Shown: in pieces, positions 19,444 through 27,048 of the stretch | How the letters are laid out: every line of letters begins with the position of its first letter | Numbering within the stretch: the stretch's first letter is position 1 | Assembly (NCBI GenBank): GCA_010094045.1 | Contig: ML986888.1 | Coordinates: 1-27,048 of the forward strand | DNA length: 27,048 bases | Origin: Lojkania enalia | Taxonomy: Eukaryota; Ascomycota; Dothideomycetes; Pleosporales | Direction: 5' to 3' | Position numbers and translations under genes: made by a program | The notes under the pieces: generated by a model | What the model was told of the DNA's origin: nothing | Seen by the model: the letters and a program-made list of their open reading frames with translations, nothing else | The model's database searches: none

Positions 19444-19772
19444 TCAAGTGTGCGAAGTGGCCGGGGGAAGTTGGCCACTGTTCCTACCCCTGGTGTTGTA
19501 CTTCTTAACGTCCCACTTCTCAAACTGGTAGATGTACTGCCTGGGACTGGACCAATCAGCGTTGGCTCATTTCTCTATTCGCCAAGGAGAACGTACGAAG
19601 CTTCAAATGCATACTGAATCTTCATATACGCCATTAAATCCTCCAATGTCATACTCTGATAGAGCAGACACAGCTCATCTTTATATTCGTTCCATTTCGC
19701 GCGGGGGATAGGCTTCGCTCGGGGAGTCGAGCGGTCGACAAATCGAATCTGCAGAGGTGGAGGGTTCGGCAT
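19444..19772 (-). CDS. Short Clr5-domain protein, two exons
   Basis: Exon 1 runs 19772 to 19597 and exon 2 runs 19540 to 19444 on the minus strand. The 56-bp intron (19541-19596) has a GTACGT donor, GCTGAT branch-like site and CCCAG acceptor. Before the intron the protein reads IPRAKWNEYKDELCLLY, then MTLEDLMAYMKIQYAFEAS. Splicing continues it as QYIYQFEKWDVKKYNT. W...K-x-x-L-x-x-LY, TLxxLMxxM, F-A-S-xxY and KW are the hallmarks of the Clr5 domain, named after a fission yeast silencing factor and abundant in Pezizomycotina. About 90 residues result, so little beyond the domain remains; a longer frame extends upstream to 19976 without domain features. It could be a truncated gene or have further 3' exons. 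Confidence 0.6.
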
Positions 19773-21103
19773 GACTACTGAACTGCGGCCTGGAACATGG
19801 TGACTGAAGTCTGCGGACATCCATCTTAAGGGAAATTGGACCTGTCGAAGCCATGTTGAAGGCCAGGAGAAGCTGTTGACGGCCTCGCCGCCCGGGGCGA
19901 GGCAGACTCGGCGCTGAAAGCGTGTGCACGGTGGCAAGCATGTTCCTGCGGTGCGGTCGCGTTTCAGAAATGACAAGTCGGAAGTACCTCGGAATGTTGA
20001 CCGTCTTGGTCGGAGGGAATAGAGGGCGGAGGGCGCCTTTCTGGTCTAATCCGCAGCTGCGCAGCTGAGCTGTTGTTCAGTGCTAAGCATTTCCAAACTC
20101 CCGAAATGGTTAGCTCCTGAACCTCAGGCTACAATCTTCAACGGACAGTACGCAGCTGACGACGCTAACTTTCCAGTCACTGTTCCGCGCCCGACTCTTT
20201 TGCAGCCCAAACTTACCTTTAGGGCCATTCGTACTCGTCTTGATGTGCCGCACACCTCGGTGATTGGTTGCTAACTCAGAACGACTCCGGAGTCGTTTAT
20301 ACCAATACCGAAAGTATGCCTCGATCTCGACGGCAAGCTGTAGTTGACTGAACAAATGTGACACTTCAACTTTTCTTGAGCAGCTAACACTTGTGTATTT
20401 GCCCCAATATTGCGGGTAACGTTGATTTCACGCCAGCCTAGGTAGTCGTTCGGCTTGAGGTATGCGCAAGTGCGCAGCCCGCCATTTCCGCTCCGAAGAA
20501 GAGTCGACCACAAAGGTAGATTCAATCATATGGGACAGCCCGGATCTGTTCCCAAGCACACATCCAACTCTTCGGGACCTTCCTCGGCCCGTAGTTGTTG
20601 TTCACGTGTTTCAGCCTGTTACGCCATGACGGCGGGAACTCGTGGTGATCGACCTAATCTGGGAATTGTAATTCTCCATCCTCTTCCAAGGGCTAGTTCG
20701 CCCTAAATGCTCTCCTGTTTGCTGCCCGGGAGGATTCCAGGCCCCATCCGCGGTGGCGAATTGTGCACCAGCGCACGCTTTCAACTGGATAGTCCGCCGC
20801 TGCGCGTTGTGTATTTGCTTGTTAGGAGTTTGGCAATTCAACTCGGAGGCAAGTCGGCAAATTGCCCCCCAAGATTCTGGTATAAGTATCCGCAGTTCTG
20901 CTTCTTGTTTCGAGTTTTGCTTCCCATCAGTCAGTAACTTGGTTGCTTCTCGGCGCCGGTTGTCCCGCTTACCGCACTGCCTGTTTTGGTTACCGCACGG
21001 CCATGTCCTGGACATGCATATTTCCCCCCCAAGCAGCCACCATAAAAGAACGACTATCCCCCGCATTAGAGAACGTATAGAACTCATTTCCCAACCCCAA
21101 ACC
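19773..21103. other. Stretch of uncertain coding content
   Basis: There are several overlapping short frames on both strands; the longest is 187 codons minus at 20611-21174. None shows a recognisable domain or convincing splice pattern. A GC-rich imperfect palindrome built on CAGCTG occurs near 20055-20075. It could contain the promoter of the Clr5 gene. Confidence 0.3.
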
Positions 21104-21430
21104 ATGCGAATATTGATTCCCGGACATCCTGACGACATGCACCTCGATCCGCACCCGGATTTAGCGAGTATCACATCACGTGATAACGCGTCGCTTCTGG
21201 TCGACTACCTTCCAACCTCATTTTCAACCTTACAGCGGCTCACACCAATCCAAAGGTGGCTGGGGGAAACACTCAAAGATGAGCCATGGCGACCCTTTCC
21301 TTTTTCGCCCAAAGGTGCTTCCCCGCCTAAGGCTCCCAGCAACAGTCCACCTTCGAGATCAAGAGCAACATGCACTAGCTCAGTAGCTCGAGACGATTCG
21401 CCGCCGCCGCAGCCAAGAGACGGCGGCTAA
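21104..21430 (+). CDS. Hypothetical 108-residue protein, doubtful
   Basis: The ATG at 21104 has a TATA-like CATAAAAG at 21041 and a CCCAACCCCAAACC leader, so it is a better start than the in-frame ATG at 20753. The protein starts MRILIPGHPDDMHLDPHP, has a middle rich in hydrophobic and Trp residues (RLTPIQRWLGETLKDEPW) and ends in a Ser/Pro-rich tail (DDSPPPQPRDGG). No family recognised. A 187-codon frame overlaps on the opposite strand (20611-21174), so strand is uncertain. Confidence 0.28.
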   Translation: MRILIPGHPDDMHLDPHPDLASITSRDNASLLVDYLPTSFSTLQRLTPIQRWLGETLKDEPWRPFPFSPKGASPPKAPSNSPPSRSRATCTSSVARDDSPPPQPRDGG

Positions 21431-23596
21431 TCCAGCTGAAGACAACAAATCAATGAATACGGACTCTATTCGGCGTCAGAGGAGTAACGGGATATGGTTC
21501 CACCGGTATCTATTTTCCTAGGATGGCTTTGGTTGGGTGATGGGTACGCATACCCTGGATTTATTGGTGTCACTACTTTGTTGGGTATGATTACTGGATT
21601 GGGAATGTCTTCTTCCATTATGAAATTCATCTCCCTGATGCCTCATTGCTGCTGCTTCATGGCACCGTCACCTGCTGCTTTGGAATACACTATTATCTAT
21701 GAATGAAACTCCATGAAACCTGTGAATTCATTGGCGATGTTAGTCATATCGAAATGATTATCTCCAGGGCGTTTACACCGGCCCAGCTCCTTGGCATGTA
21801 TGACTTTATAAAGCTGACTATATTGGTCCTCTCTCGATATGCCATTTGGGAAGAGCACGGCTCAGTAAGATTCGCGTTTGCTTGTAGATCTGAAGCTAAA
21901 ATACCCTACTATACGTATTGTTGAGATGCGATAGAATACAAAGAATACATAGAAGGTCGATCAGTAGGCGCCGATATATAACAGGATGTATTCCTATTAT
22001 ACAGTTCTTCCTAGATTCAGAGCGGCTTGCAGGGTTAATTGTATGCCTCTTCCACTTCATAATACTACTAAATCTGCCTATGTCAAGCTTTAATTTCGTA
22101 AACTATGTATATGCAAGGGTCTCAAGATGGACCGTTTTCGCACATTATTCGAGGGCGAACGCTCGATGGGAACGTCCGCGACTACTCAACCATCGACTCC
22201 CCGTGCATCCCCATTGATCTGCCACGCAAGACCCTGGTCGATTTGAATTCCTGAGTCTCCTTTTGTTATTTCTGAGGCATGAGTTTCCTGACGTATGACT
22301 CCAGCATGCTACTATGACTAACAGCTATGAGTGTAGATGCCGATACTTAAGCCAACATCCCCCCCTTGGAATATTGCATTTTATAAATATCATCACAGAC
22401 TGCATATGCGGACGACGCGTCATCAGGTCTACTAGACATACTGACGCTCACATGAGCAACGGAGATCTGGTTAGGTTCGTCCACCGATACATGATTCTGA
22501 GAAATTTTGCCAGCGCATCGAGCGACATGCAAGAACATATTCGCGGCACACTCTTCAAGAGAAAGCTAAAAGGAGTACCTTGTGGGTCAAGCTTATGTTA
22601 GACATTCTCTCGAATCAGAATATGCAAGAGGAAATATGTGTGAACATCTATGTCGCGCTGTTAGACATCGAAGACATAATCACCGATGTGGCGGAGCTAG
22701 CGGTTCTACTCTAAGAGAAAGACAGCTTGGGATTTATAAATGCAACCCTAGTCTAGCTATCGTGTGCTACGAGGCCCTTATAAGGCTAGGAGGCTACTTA
22801 AAGTTCTTTGGCTAGTCCTAGCCTACCTAGCCAGTGCCGTGTGTAGCGGGTAGTTTATCAACTTGATCTCGTATAGTACCTAGCGTAGGCACAAACCTTC
22901 GTGAATCTGGGTTAAGCATATGCCTAGTAATTATATCCTCTTCTAGCTTGGCGAGCTTTCTTGAATCAGTTTCGCAATCGCGTCGTAATTAGATTCCGGA
23001 GCGTCGGTGATGGAGTGTAGATTCAGGGACGTTAAGCGTTGATGCAGCGCGCTGTACGCTCTGTATATGCTTCCGGTCAATAGATTAGATAGCAAGGAAG
23101 ATATTTGCTTCATTGTAGAGTAGTTGGATATCAGTAGGTTGAGCCATCAAAGTTGATAGTTGACGGGTGCGCCGCTCGCTTAGGTGTTCCGCTGTCTTAG
23201 TATCTACATTGAGTAACTTCTCTTTCTACCAATACGTGATCCTAATACAAGGTTGGATTTGAGGACGTATACCATCCTGAAGCTGAAACACTAGAGAAAG
23301 AATCTATTTCAATATTTTCTTCTTTACGAAAATGGGGTTGGTCGATATATCTTCGTTGTTCGATTAGAGAAGGTCATGCTAGGCGGGGCGTCTCACGAGG
23401 CCGCCTTCTTGCACTGCCCCGCGAGATCTGCGGCTGAGTAGATGGAGACATCAAGGCACCGCCCCGCGATCCAAATATTAATGATGGCAAAAGCCGCTAT
23501 TATTACATTTAAAAGCGAAATTCTGTACAGTTTGAGTAGCTTTGGTGCTTTTGGAGTACTTGAAACTGATTATTCACCTCTTCCGAATAGGCGAAC
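21431..23596. other. Long region without a recognised gene
   Basis: Only short anonymous frames occur on either strand (70-99 codons on plus at 21494, 21703, 21918 and 22314, and a 50-codon minus frame at 21466-21618). None carries a known motif. 22740-23110 is rich in CTAG/TAG words, similar in flavour to lightly RIP-affected DNA. A GC-rich patch at 23370-23470 just upstream of the next gene holds two direct GCCCCGCGA boxes. Confidence 0.4.
23416..23469 (+). promoter_or_regulatory. Paired GCCCCGCGA boxes upstream of the Helo-like gene
   Basis: GCCCCGCGA occurs at 23416-23424 and 23461-23469, 45 bp apart and 128-181 bp before the ATG at 23597. They sit in a short GC-rich patch within otherwise AT-rich flank. 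They are possible sites for a zinc-finger regulator; no factor is assigned. Confidence 0.3.
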
Positions 23597-25327
23597 ATGT
23601 CCTTCGGGTTCTCGCCAACCGATATCGTTACCCTCGTTAGCCTCACCACAAAAGCCTATCAAGGATGGCGCAACGCTTGCGGTGAATATGGAGATATTAC
23701 AAACACATTGTTCAGCTTCCAAATAGTCCTCAAACGGGTCCATCGACATGTCCAGAACCCAGACCAAGAAGATGCAAGGCCGTTTCTAGCAGACGAGAAT
23801 ACGCTTAGCAATGATTTGCAACTGGTTTTGAGCAGCAGCAATAGAACAGTCGGGGAGCTTCAGAACATTGTGCGCAAGTATCCCAGTCTAAACACCGACC
23901 GAAAGTCCAACTGGGAACGAATTCGACTTGGTTGCGAGAACCTACAGAGCCTGCAAGGGCGGCTGTCCCGAGATCTCAATCTCATATCTACACTACTCCT
24001 GGACGTGGTCCTTGAATCTGTGGATCTTTGCCGACAAGATGTAAGCAACATATCCAGCACCATCAAAGGTGGTCTACCAGTAGCTCTAGAGAACTTGGTC
24101 GAGAATAAATCGACAGATTCTGCTTCTGCATTCACAACATATGAGCAGGATAGTAAAGAGGTATGGAGAGAGCTGCGCCGAGAGATGATAAGACTGGGAT
24201 TTAAAAGTGACGACGTTTCAGCCAACAAGGGAGCATTGTTGGCCTTTGCGCGTTCGCTCGTTAGTGATGAAGATCCGGAGCACGATCCAAGCTATATAGG
24301 CCAAGAAAACGGCAGTTCGGTTCAGAACGATGATACAAACAAGCCTTCCGCTACAGATAAAGGCCAAGATTTTTATGCTGACCGAAGGCCGAGTACCCCT
24401 ACTTCCCATATACTACCAGAGCAGGGCACATCTCAGCAACCAAAGAATTCTCATCGGCGTCATCGTAGGATTCGAAGAGAGTACCGTTCAATACCAGAGC
24501 GAAGCCGGGATTGCCCGCTTCCCTCTACTACGCCCCTGCGCAAATTCGACCACCCGGGGCCTTCTGGCTCCAAAAAATATCAGAACGGTGATTCTCTCCC
24601 AAATGCCAGCCGCAACGGTGAGAATAATGCGTTCAATGGAGGTTCCTCCACTACCGCTTTCACAAACCATTCATCACAGCAGAATCATCCTCGTCGACCT
24701 CCCCCATCTACCTCAGACCCATCTATATCCACCGGACCCAAGCTAGATTATAGCAAAGCCACGCAGAAAACCCTTGGATTAACTTATCAGCCAATTTCGC
24801 CAACAGAGGATTCTCCTGTCTTTGTGCATCTCTGCCTACCGCTCGGGTGGACAGTTCTTGTGCATCCAAATACCTCAGTAGTCTCATTCAAAGACCTCCT
24901 CGCAGGCAAAAATGAGCCCATGAACTTCAGTCTGCCGCCTATGGTTTGGCCGGAGGAAACTATCAATGCTTTAGGGTGGACTACTCTTGTTTCTAACACG
25001 GGCAGAGTAAGCTGGAGAGCTTTGCAAACTGGAAATCACGAGGGAGCATTACGTGTCCGGTACACGCATCCTTCAATGCTTGATGATAAGCCCCATTCCA
25101 GGTGCCTTATCAAGGAGTGGGGTCAGACATACCAAGATGCCAAGCATAGATTGGATGATGTCAATGGATGTTTTAGAGTAGATGGGAGCTTTTTTACGGA
25201 TTTTACTGTGGAGAATCCATGCCAGGTATTGGAATGGACGTGGGAAATGCACATGGCCAACCCGAACCTCTTGAACAAATTGCGAGAATGGTCGGCGTTG
25301 AAACAACCAACCCTTGAAGAATCCTAA
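23597..25327 (+). CDS. Helo-like/MSFGFS N-terminal domain protein with novel C-terminal domain
   Basis: A 576-residue single frame. The N-terminus MSFGFSPTDIVTLVSLTTKAY and the following helical region to about residue 200 resemble the Helo-like N-terminal domain (the MSFGFS type) found on fungal STAND/NLR proteins, where such domains drive membrane-linked cell death or signalling. No P-loop, NACHT/NB-ARC or repeat domain follows. Residues about 215-400 are Ser/Pro/Asn/Arg-rich and likely disordered, with a basic patch HRRHRRIRREYR at 286-297. Residues about 405-565 form an unrecognised domain rich in Trp and containing a duplicated unit: LGWTVLV from 416 and LGWTTLV from 459, each followed by a V-S-[FW] stretch and L-x-x-GN/GK-x-E. 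It seems intact, with no introns needed. Convergent with the SGNH pseudogene. Role as a stand-alone signalling partner is inferred. Confidence 0.75.
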   Translation: MSFGFSPTDIVTLVSLTTKAYQGWRNACGEYGDITNTLFSFQIVLKRVHRHVQNPDQEDARPFLADENTLSNDLQLVLSSSNRTVGELQNIVRKYPSLNTDRKSNWERIRLGCENLQSLQGRLSRDLNLISTLLLDVVLESVDLCRQDVSNISSTIKGGLPVALENLVENKSTDSASAFTTYEQDSKEVWRELRREMIRLGFKSDDVSANKGALLAFARSLVSDEDPEHDPSYIGQENGSSVQNDDTNKPSATDKGQDFYADRRPSTPTSHILPEQGTSQQPKNSHRRHRRIRREYRSIPERSRDCPLPSTTPLRKFDHPGPSGSKKYQNGDSLPNASRNGENNAFNGGSSTTAFTNHSSQQNHPRRPPPSTSDPSISTGPKLDYSKATQKTLGLTYQPISPTEDSPVFVHLCLPLGWTVLVHPNTSVVSFKDLLAGKNEPMNFSLPPMVWPEETINALGWTTLVSNTGRVSWRALQTGNHEGALRVRYTHPSMLDDKPHSRCLIKEWGQTYQDAKHRLDDVNGCFRVDGSFFTDFTVENPCQVLEWTWEMHMANPNLLNKLREWSALKQPTLEES

Positions 25328-25819
25328 TATTTTCCTAAAATAGTGAAGAATTATTGCCCGCACTTTGCTACGGAGTTTTTGCCTTGCCTTCATCCTTAAA
25401 TTTAAAGAAAACCAGTTCTAGATACATCCCTGAAGCAGATGTATCTCCAGGCTTCCATTCATACACTCGACTTTAGCCTTAAGGAAAATTTAAATCTTTG
25501 CCAAATAAGCATAGCGTTAGACCTTATTTAGAGAGATTTAGACACACTACCTACGTTTACAGTCTGATAAAACGACATGGAAGCACCCCAGTCGCTACCT
25601 AGGGATGCTTATATTAAAATGAAAAGTTATATGGCCGTGAATAAATATTCTTTAAAAAATAACTATGGACCGTCCGACTCCGACTTATACAAAAACAAAA
25701 GAGGATATAAGTAGATCTTTCAATCATGCTTTCCCCTGAAATGCAGCCTCGAAATACAGTGTCAAGAAAAACCTCCACTGATTGTAGTGATCACTACATT
25801 CTATACCACATCACGCTTC
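25328..25819. other. Convergent 3' intergenic region
   Basis: About 490 bp lie between two convergent coding regions. The sequence is AT-rich with an imperfect repeat of a GATACAT/GATGTAT-like word around 25420-25445. No gene, RNA or mobile element is recognised. Confidence 0.4.
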
Positions 25820-26692
25820 TCAATCGCAAATAATTTCCGGGATGTAGTTGTACTCGGGCACTTCAATGTAACAACCGTCGGGAATGTCCATACACAACTC
25901 TGCCCCACGATTCAAAACTTGACAAAACTTACTCGGGCCATACTGTTTACCACCGTATTCATGATCTTGCGCAGCCTGGATTGCTTGTTCTATTTGACTC
26001 GTAATTTCCTCCATGATTGCCTTATGCCCGGGTCCGGTTGGATGGAAAACCCTTGAAATAGGAAGAGGGTAACCACCGGATAGATCGTCTCCAGGATTGA
26101 GGAAATCAATTCCAGCATACGCTGGGTTTATTTCTAGCGATGAGTTCTCGGCTTTGGCCTGGTGCAGCCACTCCACCCATTGTCTCCCTGGACCATCGTC
26201 ACCGACAAGAGATTCGGTGTTGCTTTGTTTGGTAAACTGCCAGAACTAAGCATTCGGATTATGTCCCTCGTGAGTATCTGCCCCTCTTTGTGGTTCCCGG
26301 ACGCCTTCTTCGCAGAGTCGATGGCCGTCAAACCGATAATCATAATTTATAAAATGGACATTAGGCCAGTAGTTTGGTGCATTGTCAGGATTCGTCCAAC
26401 TATCGACAACGCTCTGTAGCTTTGCATTCATCATATCCACAAGACTATTGAGACGTCTTCGGCGTTCCTTAGTCATTTTATCTCCGAACCCAGGCCACGC
26501 CCATACAGAGAAAGAGGCATCATCGCATTGATTAGTCTCGGCATTGAAGAACCTGGCATATCCTGTTACGTAGAGGTGGGTGTCTTTTCGGTAGAACGGA
26601 TTCAGATCTTGATATATCTAGAATATGTTGTCCCAAATAGGGCTCCATAATTCTACAATCGTGAGCAGCTTATACAAACTTAATAAGGGGGT
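25820..26692 (-). pseudogene. SGNH (GDSL-type) hydrolase pseudogene, 5' end lost
   Basis: A single minus-strand frame reads from about 26692 to the stop at 25820. It is broken by TAG at 26618-26620 and TAG at 26246-26248. Recognisable blocks in order: LYVTGYARFFN, RRRLNSLVDMMNAKLQ, INYDYRFDGHRLCEEGV, ISRVFHPTGPGHKAIMEEI. These match the C-terminal half of fungal secreted SGNH esterases/lipases, with the catalytic His in the HPTGPGH block. The GDS-type nucleophile block is missing because the gene runs into a pogo-like transposon near 26695. After the hydrolase part there is an extra Cys-bearing tail (YGPSKFCQ, then MDIPDGCYIEVPEY). Both TAG codons are compatible with Trp or Gln codons hit by RIP-type transitions. 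Confidence 0.8.
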
Positions 26693-26703
26693 AACGTATT
26701 TCA

Positions 26704-26737
26704 CAAGCGAGTCGCCCACCCAAGCGAGTCGCCCACT
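26704..26737 (+). repeat. 17-bp subterminal tandem repeat of the transposon
   Basis: CAAGCGAGTCGCCCACC at 26704-26720 is followed directly by CAAGCGAGTCGCCCACT at 26721-26737. Doubled motifs near the ends of Tc1/mariner-superfamily elements often serve as transposase-binding sites; that function is inferred here. Confidence 0.85.
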
Positions 26738-26774
26738 TTTGCCAAGAAGTCATACCCTACCTACTTACAACGCG

Positions 26775-27048
26775 ATGCAGCAACTACCTCAATCTCAATC
26801 AATCTATCAAGAAGGTCAGGTATTACTAGCTATCTCAGCTATTAATCAAGATCAAATTCAGAGCGTACGAAGCGCTGCAGCTACCCCCGAACGATGCTTA
26901 GAGACCGACGCGCCGGCAAACCTTTACGACGCGATTGCGAGCCTAATTTAAAGAAGCTTACGAAGCTAGAAGAATCAACTATAATACAGCATATACTAGA
27001 CCTATTATCTCGTGGATACCCTCCTATAATCGATAGTGTACGAGATAT
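26775..27048 (+). pseudogene. Pogo/Fot1-like transposase, N-terminal part, frameshifted
   Basis: From the ATG at 26775 the protein reads MQQLPQSQSIYQEGQVLLAI, then DQIQSVRSAA, the first helix-turn-helix (psq-type) of fungal pogo transposases. At about 26882 the reading frame shifts by two: the family-typical continuation PRTMLRDRRAGKPLRRDCEP appears from 26885 and goes on with KLTKLEESTIIQHILDL and SRGYPP to the window edge without a stop. The residues normally joining the two helices are missing, consistent with a small deletion. The DDE catalytic domain would lie outside the window. As read, this copy cannot make a full transposase. Confidence 0.75.

Larger units (their letters stand above)
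26700..27048 (+). mobile_element. Fot1/pogo-type DNA transposon, left end, runs off the window
   Basis: The element begins near a terminal segment containing CAAGCGAGTCGCCCACC and then encodes the N-terminus of a pogo-class transposase. The exact left terminus and the TA target duplication were not fixed; candidate TA dinucleotides occur at 26681-26682 and 26697-26698. The right half is outside the window. It abuts the SGNH pseudogene and most likely inserted into it. Confidence 0.7.

Noticed and set aside
20611..21174. 187-codon minus open frame
   Set aside because: Low-complexity and Cys/Trp/Arg-rich with no domain, and it opposes a frame with a better promoter context; neither is convincing.

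Overview
The window looks like a gene-poor, repeat-invaded stretch of a filamentous ascomycete (Pezizomycotina) genome. The reasons are short GT-AG introns (50-56 bp), an RIP-type CpA-to-TpA mutated Ty1/copia retrotransposon, a Fot1/pogo-type DNA transposon, and fungal families: an anchored monothiol glutaredoxin, a Clr5-domain protein, an MSFGFS/Helo-like N-terminal domain, an SGNH hydrolase and a HET-like remnant. No species name can be supported from sequence alone.

Layout. 1-5495 is one Ty1/copia element on the minus strand. It has a 44-bp piece of its 3' LTR at the window edge, RIP-scarred RT, integrase, protease and gag traces, and a complete 392-bp 5' LTR at 5104-5495. 5496-10300 is a decayed zone with a HET-like relic, an unidentified relic cut by a 149-bp solo LTR with its target-site duplication, and two adjacent unidentified minus-strand pseudogenes with in-frame stops or a frameshift. 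10300-12300 is mostly non-coding with promoter-like motifs. 12308-13137 is an intact two-exon glutaredoxin gene whose continuous open frame runs misleadingly through the intron. 13138-15881 is intergenic and holds a second 149-bp solo LTR.

15882-17405 encodes an unrecognised proline-rich 507-residue protein with a basic nuclear-targeting-like patch and a C-terminal tandem acidic/hydrophobic repeat. 17741-18325 (minus) encodes a Cys-rich, highly charged coiled-coil protein with a probable 5'UTR intron. 19444-19772 (minus) is a short Clr5-domain gene visible only after splicing. 23597-25327 encodes a 576-residue protein with a Helo-like N-terminal domain, a disordered middle and an unrecognised C-terminal domain with an internal duplication. 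It lacks any NACHT/NB-ARC domain. 25820-26692 (minus) is an SGNH hydrolase pseudogene with two in-frame TAG codons. It ends beside a pogo-like transposon (about 26700 to the window end) whose own transposase is frameshifted.

The genes do not form an operon or an obvious cluster. The common theme is mobile-element invasion and decay, with a few intact genes between. The least explained items are the Helo-like/duplicated C-terminal protein, the tandem-repeat proline-rich protein, and the small LTR family with no visible autonomous partner. All identifications were made by reading translations; no database search was possible.
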